Shown here: positions 47,994-61,487 of the stretch, in pieces
Layout: each line of letters opens with the position of its first letter
How positions within the stretch are numbered: the stretch's first letter is position 1
NCBI GenBank assembly: GCA_033558025.1
Contig: JAUCEF010000011.1
Span: 1,116,001 to 1,180,000, forward strand
Direction of reading: 5' to 3'
DNA length: 64,000 nt
Source of the DNA: Phytophthora sp. 'mugwort'
Lineage: Eukaryota > Oomycota > Peronosporomycetes > Peronosporales > Peronosporaceae
Position numbers and translations under genes: made by a program
Notes under the pieces: generated by a model
The model's database searches: none
The model's input: the letters and a program-made list of their open reading frames with translations, nothing else
Told to the model about the DNA's origin: nothing

Positions 47994-48639
47994 TCCTAAT
48001 TCAACAACCACACCAAAACTCCTCACCTCGCTGCGTAGCTCCTACGCAGACAACCACAACTTCTACAGCATGCACCACGCGGTCACAGCCTACCGGCGCC
48101 TCCTCGCTACCGGTTCCACGCATCCGCACGCACTCAACTACCGTCCGAGGCTCAGTCGGACCTGGTTCGCTCACCCACTTGTCACGCTCTGTAGCGAACA
48201 CCCAACGCTTTCCATGGCCCCCGCGACGTCCTCAGCCGCGCCGCGGACGCACTGACGGGTCCGTCACCGGTCCTCGGTTCCAGAATGTAAGCTAAAGAAA
48301 AATCAGTAATCTACGATCTGCGCCTATAGTCGGCGGAGCTGATAGCGATGGCGGCATTTCGCCGGTGTAGATGAGTGAACGGACAGCCGCACTGCTTCCC
48401 AGCCTGCACGACTCCCATGGCCTTGTATCTCGATCGCCAGAAGCAGTCTGGAGAGCGGAGTGTAAATTGTTTGTCTCGGTTCGGACGCAAAAGCCAATAT
48501 CAAAACGTAAATACGTGTGTTGCGAGGCCGCATACAGTGAATGGGGAGCGAGACGCTGAAGCGAGGCAGCCGATACGACAGCAGAGCCGAACAGAAGGCG
48601 AAACGAGCGCTGGTGATGCATGGCGTGCGGCAACATAAA

Positions 48640-48743
48640 TCCGAGTGGCCGGAATCGAACCAGCGACCAATTGATTTCCGAGTATACTGAAACACAGTAT
48701 AGAACACTACAGTCAATCGCTCTACCAACTGAGCTACACTCGG
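48640..48743 (-). tRNA. tRNA-Tyr(GTA), copy 45
   Basis: Majority haplotype. Confidence 0.96.
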
Positions 48744-49389
48744 TCCTAATTCAACAACCACACCAAAACTCCTCACCTCGCTGCGTAGCTCCTACGCAGA
48801 CAACCACAACTTCTACAGCATGCACCACGCGGTCACAGCCTACCGGCGCCTCCTCGCTACCGGTTCCACGCATCCGCACGCACTCAACTACCGTCCGAGG
48901 CTCAGTCGGACCTGGTTCGCTCACCCACTTGTCACGCTCTGTAGCGAACACCCAACGCTTTCCATGGCCCCCGCGACGTCCTCAGCCGCGCCGCGGACGC
49001 ACTGACGGGTCCGTCACCGGTCCTCGGTTCCAGAATGTAAGCTAAAGAAAAATCAGTAATCTACGATCTGCGCCTATAGTCGGCGGAGCTGATAGCGATG
49101 GCGGCATTTCGCCGGTGTAGATGAGTGAACGGACAGCCGCACTGCTTCCCAGCCTGCACGACTCCCATGGCCTTGTATCTCGATCGCCAGAAGCAGTCTG
49201 GAGAGCGGAGTGTAAATTGTTTGTCTCGGTTCGGACGCAAAAGCCAATATCAAAACGTAAATACGTGTGTTGCGAGGCCGCATACAGTGAGTGGGGAGCG
49301 AGACGCTGAAGCGAGGCAGCCGATACGACAGCAGAGCCGAACAGAAGGCGAAACGAGCGCTGGTGATGCATGGCGTGCGGCAACATAAA

Positions 49390-49493
49390 TCCGAGTGGCC
49401 GGAATCGAACCAGCGACCAATTGATTTCCGAGTATACTGAAACACAGTATAGAACACTACAGTCAATCGCTCTACCAACTGAGCTACACTCGG
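49390..49493 (-). tRNA. tRNA-Tyr(GTA), copy 46
   Basis: GTGAGTGGGG on the trailer side, CCGTCCAAGG on the right; same combination as copy 61. Confidence 0.96.
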
Positions 49494-50136
49494 TCCTAAT
49501 TCAACAACCACACCAAAACTCCTCACCTCGCTGCGTAGCTCCTACGCAGACAACCACAACTTCTACAGCATGCACCACGCGGTCACAGCCTACCGGCGCC
49601 TCCTCGCTACCGGTTCCACGCATCCGCACGCACTCAACTACCGTCCAAGGCTCAGTCGGACCTGGTTCGCTCACCCACTTGTCACGCTCTGTAGCGAACA
49701 CCCAACGCTTTCCATGGCCCCCGCGACGTCCTCAGCCGCGCCGCGGACGCACTGACGGGTCCGCCACCGGTCCTCGGTTCCAGAATGTAAGCTAAAGAAA
49801 AATCAGTAATCTACGATCTGCGCCTATAGTCGGCGGCTGATAGCGATGGCGGCATTTCGCCGGTGTAGATGAGTGAACGGACAGCCGCACTGCTTCCCAG
49901 CCTGCACGACTCCCATGGCCTTGTATCTCGATCGCCAGAAGCAGTCTGGAGAGCGGAGTGTAAATTGTTTGTCTCGGTTCGGACGCAAAAGCCAATATCA
50001 AAACGTAAATACGTGTGTTGCGAGGCCGCATACAGTGAATGGGAGCGAGACGCTGAAGCGAGGCAGCCGATACGACAGCAGAGCCGACCAGAAGGCGAAA
50101 CGAGCGCTGGTGATGCATGGCGTGCGGCAACATAAA

Positions 50137-50240
50137 TCCGAGTGGCCGGAATCGAACCAGCGACCAATTGATTTCCGAGTATACTGAAACACAGTATAGA
50201 ACACTACAGTCAATCGCTCTACCAACTGAGCTACACTCGG
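50137..50240 (-). tRNA. tRNA-Tyr(GTA), copy 47
   Basis: 747-bp unit with three linked changes: AG lost in GTCGGCGGCTGAT, one G lost in GAATGGGAGC, and CCGACCAG. Confidence 0.96.
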
Positions 50241-50883
50241 TCCTAATTCAACAACCACACCAAAACTCCTCACCTCGCTGCGTAGCTCCTACGCAGACAA
50301 CCACAACTTCTACAGCATGCACCACGCGGTCACAGCCTACCGGCGCCTCCTCGCTACCGGTTCCACGCATCCGCACGCACTCAACTACCGTCCAAGGCTC
50401 AGTCGGACCTGGTTCGCTCACCCACTTGTCACGCTCTGTAGCGAACACCCAACGCTTTCCATGGCCCCCGCGACGTCCTCAGCCGCGCCGCGGACGCACT
50501 GACGGGTCCGCCACCGGTCCTCGGTTCCAGAATGTAAGCTAAAGAAAAATCAGTAATCTACGATCTGCGCCTATAGTCGGCGGCTGATAGCGATGGCGGC
50601 ATTTCGCCGGTGTAGATGAGTGAACGGACAGCCGCACTGCTTCCCAGCCTGCACGACTCCCATGGCCTTGTATCTCGATCGCCAGAAGCAGTCTGGAGAG
50701 CGGAGTGTAAATTGTTTGTCTCGGTTCGGACGCAAAAGCCAATATCAAAACGTAAATACGTGTGTTGCGAGGCCGCATACAGTGAATGGGAGCGAGACGC
50801 TGAAGCGAGGCAGCCGATACGACAGCAGAGCCGACCAGAAGGCGAAACGAGCGCTGGTGATGCATGGCGTGCGGCAACATAAA

Positions 50884-50987
50884 TCCGAGTGGCCGGAATC
50901 GAACCAGCGACCAATTGATTTCCGAGTATACTGAAACACAGTATAGAACACTACAGTCAATCGCTCTACCAACTGAGCTACACTCGG
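50884..50987 (-). tRNA. tRNA-Tyr(GTA), copy 48
   Basis: Trailer side repeats the three changes of copy 47. Right flank has CGACGGCATC, seen nowhere else. Confidence 0.96.
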
Positions 50988-51633
50988 TCCTAATTCAACA
51001 ACCACACCAAAACTCCTCACCTCGCTGCGTAGCTCCTACGCAGACAACCACAACTTCTACAGCATGCACCACGCGGTCACAGCCTACCGGCGCCTCCTCG
51101 CTACCGGTTCCACGCATCCGCACGCACTCAACTACCGTCCGAGGCTCAGTCGGACCTGGTTCGCTCACCCACTTGTCACGCTCTGTAGCGAACACCCAAC
51201 GCTTTCCATGGCCCCCGCGACGGCATCAGCCGCGCCGCGGACGCACTGACGGGTCCGTCACCGGTCCTCGGTTCCAGAATGTAAGCTAAAGAAAAATCAG
51301 TAATCTACGATCTGCGCCTATAGTCGGCGGAGCTGATAGCGATGGCGGCATTTCGCCGGTGTAGATGAGTGAACGGACAGCCGCACTGCTTCCCAGCCTG
51401 CACGACTCCCATGGCCTTGTATCTCGATCGCCAGAAGCAGTCTGGAGAGCGGAGTGTAAATTGTTTGTCTCGGTTCGGACGCAAAAGCCAATATCAAAAC
51501 GTAAATACGTGTGTTGCGAGGCCGCATACAGTGAATGGGGAGCGAGACGCTGAAGCGAGGCAGCCGATACGACAGCAGAGCCGAACAGAAGGCGAAACGA
51601 GCGCTGGTGATGCATGGCGTGCGGCAACATAAA

Positions 51634-51737
51634 TCCGAGTGGCCGGAATCGAACCAGCGACCAATTGATTTCCGAGTATACTGAAACACAGTATAGAACA
51701 CTACAGTCAATCGCTCTACCAACTGAGCTACACTCGG
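51634..51737 (-). tRNA. tRNA-Tyr(GTA), copy 49
   Basis: Majority haplotype; copies 49-54 are alike. Confidence 0.96.
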
Positions 51738-52383
51738 TCCTAATTCAACAACCACACCAAAACTCCTCACCTCGCTGCGTAGCTCCTACGCAGACAACCA
51801 CAACTTCTACAGCATGCACCACGCGGTCACAGCCTACCGGCGCCTCCTCGCTACCGGTTCCACGCATCCGCACGCACTCAACTACCGTCCGAGGCTCAGT
51901 CGGACCTGGTTCGCTCACCCACTTGTCACGCTCTGTAGCGAACACCCAACGCTTTCCATGGCCCCCGCGACGTCCTCAGCCGCGCCGCGGACGCACTGAC
52001 GGGTCCGTCACCGGTCCTCGGTTCCAGAATGTAAGCTAAAGAAAAATCAGTAATCTACGATCTGCGCCTATAGTCGGCGGAGCTGATAGCGATGGCGGCA
52101 TTTCGCCGGTGTAGATGAGTGAACGGACAGCCGCACTGCTTCCCAGCCTGCACGACTCCCATGGCCTTGTATCTCGATCGCCAGAAGCAGTCTGGAGAGC
52201 GGAGTGTAAATTGTTTGTCTCGGTTCGGACGCAAAAGCCAATATCAAAACGTAAATACGTGTGTTGCGAGGCCGCATACAGTGAATGGGGAGCGAGACGC
52301 TGAAGCGAGGCAGCCGATACGACAGCAGAGCCGAACAGAAGGCGAAACGAGCGCTGGTGATGCATGGCGTGCGGCAACATAAA

Positions 52384-52487
52384 TCCGAGTGGCCGGAATC
52401 GAACCAGCGACCAATTGATTTCCGAGTATACTGAAACACAGTATAGAACACTACAGTCAATCGCTCTACCAACTGAGCTACACTCGG
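52384..52487 (-). tRNA. tRNA-Tyr(GTA), copy 50
   Basis: Majority haplotype. Confidence 0.96.
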
Positions 52488-53133
52488 TCCTAATTCAACA
52501 ACCACACCAAAACTCCTCACCTCGCTGCGTAGCTCCTACGCAGACAACCACAACTTCTACAGCATGCACCACGCGGTCACAGCCTACCGGCGCCTCCTCG
52601 CTACCGGTTCCACGCATCCGCACGCACTCAACTACCGTCCGAGGCTCAGTCGGACCTGGTTCGCTCACCCACTTGTCACGCTCTGTAGCGAACACCCAAC
52701 GCTTTCCATGGCCCCCGCGACGTCCTCAGCCGCGCCGCGGACGCACTGACGGGTCCGTCACCGGTCCTCGGTTCCAGAATGTAAGCTAAAGAAAAATCAG
52801 TAATCTACGATCTGCGCCTATAGTCGGCGGAGCTGATAGCGATGGCGGCATTTCGCCGGTGTAGATGAGTGAACGGACAGCCGCACTGCTTCCCAGCCTG
52901 CACGACTCCCATGGCCTTGTATCTCGATCGCCAGAAGCAGTCTGGAGAGCGGAGTGTAAATTGTTTGTCTCGGTTCGGACGCAAAAGCCAATATCAAAAC
53001 GTAAATACGTGTGTTGCGAGGCCGCATACAGTGAATGGGGAGCGAGACGCTGAAGCGAGGCAGCCGATACGACAGCAGAGCCGAACAGAAGGCGAAACGA
53101 GCGCTGGTGATGCATGGCGTGCGGCAACATAAA

Positions 53134-53237
53134 TCCGAGTGGCCGGAATCGAACCAGCGACCAATTGATTTCCGAGTATACTGAAACACAGTATAGAACA
53201 CTACAGTCAATCGCTCTACCAACTGAGCTACACTCGG
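53134..53237 (-). tRNA. tRNA-Tyr(GTA), copy 51
   Basis: Majority haplotype. Confidence 0.96.
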
Positions 53238-53883
53238 TCCTAATTCAACAACCACACCAAAACTCCTCACCTCGCTGCGTAGCTCCTACGCAGACAACCA
53301 CAACTTCTACAGCATGCACCACGCGGTCACAGCCTACCGGCGCCTCCTCGCTACCGGTTCCACGCATCCGCACGCACTCAACTACCGTCCGAGGCTCAGT
53401 CGGACCTGGTTCGCTCACCCACTTGTCACGCTCTGTAGCGAACACCCAACGCTTTCCATGGCCCCCGCGACGTCCTCAGCCGCGCCGCGGACGCACTGAC
53501 GGGTCCGTCACCGGTCCTCGGTTCCAGAATGTAAGCTAAAGAAAAATCAGTAATCTACGATCTGCGCCTATAGTCGGCGGAGCTGATAGCGATGGCGGCA
53601 TTTCGCCGGTGTAGATGAGTGAACGGACAGCCGCACTGCTTCCCAGCCTGCACGACTCCCATGGCCTTGTATCTCGATCGCCAGAAGCAGTCTGGAGAGC
53701 GGAGTGTAAATTGTTTGTCTCGGTTCGGACGCAAAAGCCAATATCAAAACGTAAATACGTGTGTTGCGAGGCCGCATACAGTGAATGGGGAGCGAGACGC
53801 TGAAGCGAGGCAGCCGATACGACAGCAGAGCCGAACAGAAGGCGAAACGAGCGCTGGTGATGCATGGCGTGCGGCAACATAAA

Positions 53884-53987
53884 TCCGAGTGGCCGGAATC
53901 GAACCAGCGACCAATTGATTTCCGAGTATACTGAAACACAGTATAGAACACTACAGTCAATCGCTCTACCAACTGAGCTACACTCGG
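53884..53987 (-). tRNA. tRNA-Tyr(GTA), copy 52
   Basis: Majority haplotype. Confidence 0.96.
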
Positions 53988-54633
53988 TCCTAATTCAACA
54001 ACCACACCAAAACTCCTCACCTCGCTGCGTAGCTCCTACGCAGACAACCACAACTTCTACAGCATGCACCACGCGGTCACAGCCTACCGGCGCCTCCTCG
54101 CTACCGGTTCCACGCATCCGCACGCACTCAACTACCGTCCGAGGCTCAGTCGGACCTGGTTCGCTCACCCACTTGTCACGCTCTGTAGCGAACACCCAAC
54201 GCTTTCCATGGCCCCCGCGACGTCCTCAGCCGCGCCGCGGACGCACTGACGGGTCCGTCACCGGTCCTCGGTTCCAGAATGTAAGCTAAAGAAAAATCAG
54301 TAATCTACGATCTGCGCCTATAGTCGGCGGAGCTGATAGCGATGGCGGCATTTCGCCGGTGTAGATGAGTGAACGGACAGCCGCACTGCTTCCCAGCCTG
54401 CACGACTCCCATGGCCTTGTATCTCGATCGCCAGAAGCAGTCTGGAGAGCGGAGTGTAAATTGTTTGTCTCGGTTCGGACGCAAAAGCCAATATCAAAAC
54501 GTAAATACGTGTGTTGCGAGGCCGCATACAGTGAATGGGGAGCGAGACGCTGAAGCGAGGCAGCCGATACGACAGCAGAGCCGAACAGAAGGCGAAACGA
54601 GCGCTGGTGATGCATGGCGTGCGGCAACATAAA

Positions 54634-54737
54634 TCCGAGTGGCCGGAATCGAACCAGCGACCAATTGATTTCCGAGTATACTGAAACACAGTATAGAACA
54701 CTACAGTCAATCGCTCTACCAACTGAGCTACACTCGG
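54634..54737 (-). tRNA. tRNA-Tyr(GTA), copy 53
   Basis: Majority haplotype. Confidence 0.96.
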
Positions 54738-55383
54738 TCCTAATTCAACAACCACACCAAAACTCCTCACCTCGCTGCGTAGCTCCTACGCAGACAACCA
54801 CAACTTCTACAGCATGCACCACGCGGTCACAGCCTACCGGCGCCTCCTCGCTACCGGTTCCACGCATCCGCACGCACTCAACTACCGTCCGAGGCTCAGT
54901 CGGACCTGGTTCGCTCACCCACTTGTCACGCTCTGTAGCGAACACCCAACGCTTTCCATGGCCCCCGCGACGTCCTCAGCCGCGCCGCGGACGCACTGAC
55001 GGGTCCGTCACCGGTCCTCGGTTCCAGAATGTAAGCTAAAGAAAAATCAGTAATCTACGATCTGCGCCTATAGTCGGCGGAGCTGATAGCGATGGCGGCA
55101 TTTCGCCGGTGTAGATGAGTGAACGGACAGCCGCACTGCTTCCCAGCCTGCACGACTCCCATGGCCTTGTATCTCGATCGCCAGAAGCAGTCTGGAGAGC
55201 GGAGTGTAAATTGTTTGTCTCGGTTCGGACGCAAAAGCCAATATCAAAACGTAAATACGTGTGTTGCGAGGCCGCATACAGTGAATGGGGAGCGAGACGC
55301 TGAAGCGAGGCAGCCGATACGACAGCAGAGCCGAACAGAAGGCGAAACGAGCGCTGGTGATGCATGGCGTGCGGCAACATAAA

Positions 55384-55487
55384 TCCGAGTGGCCGGAATC
55401 GAACCAGCGACCAATTGATTTCCGAGTATACTGAAACACAGTATAGAACACTACAGTCAATCGCTCTACCAACTGAGCTACACTCGG
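55384..55487 (-). tRNA. tRNA-Tyr(GTA), copy 54
   Basis: Majority haplotype. Confidence 0.96.
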
Positions 55488-56133
55488 TCCTAATTCAACA
55501 ACCACACCAAAACTCCTCACCTCGCTGCGTAGCTCCTACGCAGACAACCACAACTTCTACAGCATGCACCACGCGGTCACAGCCTACCGGCGCCTCCTCG
55601 CTACCGGTTCCACGCATCCGCACGCACTCAACTACCGTCCGAGGCTCAGTCGGACCTGGTTCGCTCACCCACTTGTCACGCTCTGTAGCGAACACCCAAC
55701 GCTTTCCATGGCCCCCGCGACGTCCTCAGCCGCGCCGCGGACGCACTGACGGGTCCGTCACCGGTCCTCGGTTCCAGAATGTAAGCTAAAGAAAAATCAG
55801 TAATCTACGATCTGCGCCTATAGTCGGCGGAGCTGATAGCGATGGCGGCATTTCGCCGGTGTAGATGAGTGAACGGACAGCCGCACTGCTTCCCAGCCTG
55901 CACGACTCCCATGGCCTTGTATCTCGATCGCCAGAAGCAGTCTGGAGAGCGGAGTGTAAATTGTTTGTCTCGGTTCGGACGCAAAAGCCAATATCAAAAC
56001 GTAAATACGTGTGTTGCGAGGCCGCATACAGTGAATGGGGAGCGAGACGCTGAAGCGAGGCAGCCGATACGACAGCAGAGCCGAACAGAAGGCGAAACGA
56101 GCGCTGGTGATGCATGGCGTGCGGCAACATAAA

Positions 56134-56237
56134 TCCGAGTGGCCGGAATCGAACCAGCAACCAATTGATTTCCGAGTATACTGAAACACAGTATAGAACA
56201 CTACAGTCAATCGCTCTACCAACTGAGCTACACTCGG
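56134..56237 (-). tRNA. tRNA-Tyr(GTA), copy 55, C48T variant
   Basis: Same C48 to T change as copy 36 (plus-strand A at 56159), at an offset of 14,244 bp. Confidence 0.95.
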
Positions 56238-56883
56238 TCCTAATTCAACAACCACACCAAAACTCCTCACCTCGCTGCGTAGCTCCTACGCAGACAACCA
56301 CAACTTCTACAGCATGCACCACGCGGTCACAGCCTACCGGCGCCTCCTCGCTACCGGTTCCACGCATCCGCACGCACTCAACTACCGTCCGAGGCTCAGT
56401 CGGACCTGGTTCGCTCACCCACTTGTCACGCTCTGTAGCGAACACCCAACGCTTTCCATGGCCCCCGCGACGTCCTCAGCCGCGCCGCGGACGCACTGAC
56501 GGGTCCGTCACCGGTCCTCGGTTCCAGAATGTAAGCTAAAGAAAAATCAGTAATCTACGATCTGCGCCTATAGTCGGCGGAGCTGATAGCGATGGCGGCA
56601 TTTCGCCGGTGTAGATGAGTGAACGGACAGCCGCACTGCTTCCCAGCCTGCACGACTCCCATGGCCTTGTATCTCGATCGCCAGAAGCAGTCTGGAGAGC
56701 GGAGTGTAAATTGTTTGTCTCGGTTCGGACGCAAAAGCCAATATCAAAACGTAAATACGTGTGTTGCGAGGCCGCATACAGTGAATGGGGAGCGAGACGC
56801 TGAAGCGAGGCAGCCGATACGACAGCAGAGCCGAACAGAAGGCGAAACGAGCGCTGGTGATGCATGGCGTGCGGCAACATAAA

Positions 56884-56987
56884 TCCGAGTGGCCGGAATC
56901 GAACCAGCGACCAATTGATTTCCGAGTATACTGAAACACAGTATAGAACACTACAGTCAATCGCTCTACCAACTGAGCTACACTCGG
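56884..56987 (-). tRNA. tRNA-Tyr(GTA), copy 56
   Basis: Majority haplotype. Confidence 0.96.
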
Positions 56988-57633
56988 TCCTAATTCAACA
57001 ACCACACCAAAACTCCTCACCTCGCTGCGTAGCTCCTACGCAGACAACCACAACTTCTACAGCATGCACCACGCGGTCACAGCCTACCGGCGCCTCCTCG
57101 CTACCGGTTCCACGCATCCGCACGCACTCAACTACCGTCCGAGGCTCAGTCGGACCTGGTTCGCTCACCCACTTGTCACGCTCTGTAGCGAACACCCAAC
57201 GCTTTCCATGGCCCCCGCGACGTCCTCAGCCGCGCCGCGGACGCACTGACGGGTCCGTCACCGGTCCTCGGTTCCAGAATGTAAGCTAAAGAAAAATCAG
57301 TAATCTACGATCTGCGCCTATAGTCGGTGGAGCTGATAGCGATGGCGGCATTTCGCCGGTGTAGATGAGTGAACGGACAGCCGCACTGCTTCCCAGCCTG
57401 CACGACTCCCATGGCCTTGTATCTCGATCGCCAGAAGCAGTCTGGAGAGCGGAGTGTAAATTGTTTGTCTCGGTTCGGACGCAAAAGCCAATATCAAAAC
57501 GTAAATACGTGTGTTGCGAGGCCGCATACAGTGAATGGGGAGCGAGACGCTGAAGCGAGGCAGCCGATACGACAGCAGAGCCGAACAGAAGGCGAAACGA
57601 GCGCTGGCGATGCATGGCGTGCGGCAACATAAA

Positions 57634-57737
57634 TCCGAGTGGCCGGAATCGAACCAGCGACCAATTGATTTCCGAGTATACTGAAACACAGTATAGAACA
57701 CTACAGTCAATCGCTCTACCAACTGAGCTACACTCGG
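57634..57737 (-). tRNA. tRNA-Tyr(GTA), copy 57
   Basis: Carries the copy 38 combination, including GTCGGTGGAG. Confidence 0.96.
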
Positions 57738-58383
57738 TCCTAATTCAACAACCACACCAAAACTCCTCACCTCGCTGCGTAGCTCCTACGCAGACAACCA
57801 CAACTTCTACAGCATGCACCACGCGGTCACAGCCTACCGGCGCCTCCTCGCTACCGGTTCCACGCATCCGCACGCACTCAACTACCGTCCGAGGCTCAGT
57901 CGGACCTGGTTCGCTCACCCACTTGTCACGCTCTGTAGCGAACACCCAACGCTTTCCATGGCCCCCGCGACGTCCTCAGCCGCGCCGCGGACGCACTGAC
58001 GGGTCCGCCACCGGTCCTCGGTTCCAGAATGTAAGCTAAAGAAAAATCAGTAATCTACGATCTGCGCCTATAGTCGGCGGAGCTGATAGCGATGGCGGCA
58101 TTTCGCCGGTGTAGATGAGTGAACGGACAGCCGCACTGCTTCCCAGCCTGCACGACTCCCATGGCCTTGTATCTCGATCGCCAGAAGCAGTCTGGAGAGC
58201 GGAGTGTAAATTGTTTGTCTCGGTTCGGACGCAAAAGCCAATATCAAAACGTAAATACGTGTGTTGCGAGGCCGCATACAGTGAATGGGGAGCGAGACGC
58301 TGAAGCGAGGCAGCCGATACGACAGCAGAGCCGAACAGAAGGCGAAACGAGCGCTGGTGATGCATGGCGTGCGGCAACATAAA

Positions 58384-58487
58384 TCCGAGTGGCCGGAATC
58401 GAACCAGCGACCAATTGATTTCCGAGTATACTGAAACACAGTATAGAACACTACAGTCAATCGCTCTACCAACTGAGCTACACTCGG
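58384..58487 (-). tRNA. tRNA-Tyr(GTA), copy 58
   Basis: Majority haplotype. Confidence 0.96.
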
Positions 58488-59133
58488 TCCTAATTCAACA
58501 ACCACACCAAAACTCCTCACCTCGCTGCGTAGCTCCTACGCAGACAACCACAACTTCTACAGCATGCACCACGCGGTCACAGCCTACCGGCGCCTCCTCG
58601 CTACCGGTTCCACGCATCCGCACGCACTCAACTACCGTCCGAGGCTCAGTCGGACCTGGTTCGCTCACCCACTTGTCACGCTCTGTAGCGAACACCCAAC
58701 GCTTTCCATGGCCCCCGCGACGTCCTCAGCCGCGCCGCGGACGCACTGACGGGTCCGTCACCGGTCCTCGGTTCCAGAATGTAAGCTAAAGAAAAATCAG
58801 TAATCTACGATCTGCGCCTATAGTCGGCGGAGCTGATAGCGATGGCGGCATTTCGCCGGTGTAGATGAGTGAACGGACAGCCGCACTGCTTCCCAGCCTG
58901 CACGACTCCCATGGCCTTGTATCTCGATCGCCAGAAGCAGTCTGGAGAGCGGAGTGTAAATTGTTTGTCTCGGTTCGGACGCAAAAGCCAATATCAAAAC
59001 GTAAATACGTGTGTTGCGAGGCCGCATACAGTGAATGGGGAGTGAGACGCTGAAGCGAGGCAGCCGATACGACAGCAGAGCCGAACAGAAGGCGAAACGA
59101 GCGCTGGTGATGCATGGCGTGCGGCAACATAAA

Positions 59134-59237
59134 TCCGAGTGGCCGGAATCGAACCAGCGACCAATTGATTTCCGAGTATACTGAAACACAGTATAGAACA
59201 CTACAGTCAATCGCTCTACCAACTGAGCTACACTCGG
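59134..59237 (-). tRNA. tRNA-Tyr(GTA), copy 59
   Basis: Carries the copy 40 marker GGGGAGTGAGAC. Confidence 0.96.
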
Positions 59238-59883
59238 TCCTAATTCAACAACCACACCAAAACTCCTCACCTCGCTGCGTAGCTCCTACGCAGACAACCA
59301 CAACTTCTACAGCATGCACCACGCGGTCACAGCCTACCGGCGCCTCCTCGCTACCGGTTCCACGCATCCGCACGCACTCAACTACCGTCCGAGGCTCAGT
59401 CGGACCTGGTTCGCTCACCCACTTGTCACGCTCTGTAGCGAACACCCAACGCTTTCCATGGCCCCCGCGACGTCCTCAGCCGCGCCGCGGACGCACTGAC
59501 GGGTCCGTCACCGGTCCTCGGTTCCAGAATGTAAGCTAAAGAAAAATCAGTAATCTACGATCTGCGCCTATAGTCGGCGGAGCTGATAGCGATGGCGGCA
59601 TTTCGCCGGTGTAGATGAGTGAACGGACAGCCGCACTGCTTCCCAGCCTGCACGACTCCCATGGCCTTGTATCTCGATCGCCAGAAGCAGTCTGGAGAGC
59701 GGAGTGTAAATTGTTTGTCTCGGTTCGGACGCAAAAGCCAATATCAAAACGTAAATACGTGTGTTGCGAGGCCGCATACAGTGAGTGGGGAGCGAGACGC
59801 TGAAGCGAGGCAGCCGATACGACAGCAGAGCCGAACAGAAGGCGAAACGAGCGCTGGTGATGCATGGCGTGCGGCAACATAAA

Positions 59884-59987
59884 TCCGAGTGGCCGGAATC
59901 GAACCAGCGACCAATTGATTTCCGAGTATACTGAAACACAGTATAGAACACTACAGTCAATCGCTCTACCAACTGAGCTACACTCGG
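59884..59987 (-). tRNA. tRNA-Tyr(GTA), copy 60
   Basis: GTGAGTGGGG on the trailer side, GGGTCCGTC on the right; no exact counterpart near copy 41. Confidence 0.96.
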
Positions 59988-60633
59988 TCCTAATTCAACA
60001 ACCACACCAAAACTCCTCACCTCGCTGCGTAGCTCCTACGCAGACAACCACAACTTCTACAGCATGCACCACGCGGTCACAGCCTACCGGCGCCTCCTCG
60101 CTACCGGTTCCACGCATCCGCACGCACTCAACTACCGTCCGAGGCTCAGTCGGACCTGGTTCGCTCACCCACTTGTCACGCTCTGTAGCGAACACCCAAC
60201 GCTTTCCATGGCCCCCGCGACGTCCTCAGCCGCGCCGCGGACGCACTGACGGGTCCGTCACCGGTCCTCGGTTCCAGAATGTAAGCTAAAGAAAAATCAG
60301 TAATCTACGATCTGCGCCTATAGTCGGCGGAGCTGATAGCGATGGCGGCATTTCGCCGGTGTAGATGAGTGAACGGACAGCCGCACTGCTTCCCAGCCTG
60401 CACGACTCCCATGGCCTTGTATCTCGATCGCCAGAAGCAGTCTGGAGAGCGGAGTGTAAATTGTTTGTCTCGGTTCGGACGCAAAAGCCAATATCAAAAC
60501 GTAAATACGTGTGTTGCGAGGCCGCATACAGTGAGTGGGGAGCGAGACGCTGAAGCGAGGCAGCCGATACGACAGCAGAGCCGAACAGAAGGCGAAACGA
60601 GCGCTGGTGATGCATGGCGTGCGGCAACATAAA

Positions 60634-60737
60634 TCCGAGTGGCCGGAATCGAACCAGCGACCAATTGATTTCCGAGTATACTGAAACACAGTATAGAACA
60701 CTACAGTCAATCGCTCTACCAACTGAGCTACACTCGG
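60634..60737 (-). tRNA. tRNA-Tyr(GTA), copy 61
   Basis: GTGAGTGGGG with CCGTCCAAGG and GGGTCCGCC, as copy 46. Confidence 0.96.
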
Positions 60738-61383
60738 TCCTAATTCAACAACCACACCAAAACTCCTCACCTCGCTGCGTAGCTCCTACGCAGACAACCA
60801 CAACTTCTACAGCATGCACCACGCGGTCACAGCCTACCGGCGCCTCCTCGCTACCGGTTCCACGCATCCGCACGCACTCAACTACCGTCCAAGGCTCAGT
60901 CGGACCTGGTTCGCTCACCCACTTGTCACGCTCTGTAGCGAACACCCAACGCTTTCCATGGCCCCCGCGACGTCCTCAGCCGCGCCGCGGACGCACTGAC
61001 GGGTCCGCCACCGGTCCTCGGTTCCAGAATGTAAGCTAAAGAAAAATCAGTAATCTACGATCTGCGCCTATAGTCGGCGGAGCTGATAGCGATGACGGCA
61101 TTTCGCCGGTGTAGATGAGTGAACGGACAGCCGCACTGCTTCCCAGCCTGCACGACTCCCATGGCCTTGTATCTCGATCGCCAGAAGCAGTCTGGAGAGC
61201 GGAGTGTAAATTGTTTGTCTCGGTTCGGACGCAAAAGCCAATATCAAAACGTAAATACGTGTGTTGCGAGGCCGCATACAGTGAATGGGGAGCGAGACGC
61301 TGAAGCGAGGCAGCCGATACGACAGCAGAGCCGAACAGAAGGCGAAACGAGCGCTGGTGATGCATGGCGTGCGGCAACATAAA

Positions 61384-61487
61384 TCCGAGTGGCCGGAATC
61401 GAACCAGCGACCAATTGATTTCCGAGTATACTGAAACACAGTATAGAACACTACAGTCAATCGCTCTACCAACTGAGCTACACTCGG
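61384..61487 (-). tRNA. tRNA-Tyr(GTA), copy 62
   Basis: GATGACGGC as copy 42, but with CCGTCCAAGG on the right, which copy 42 lacks. Confidence 0.96.
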
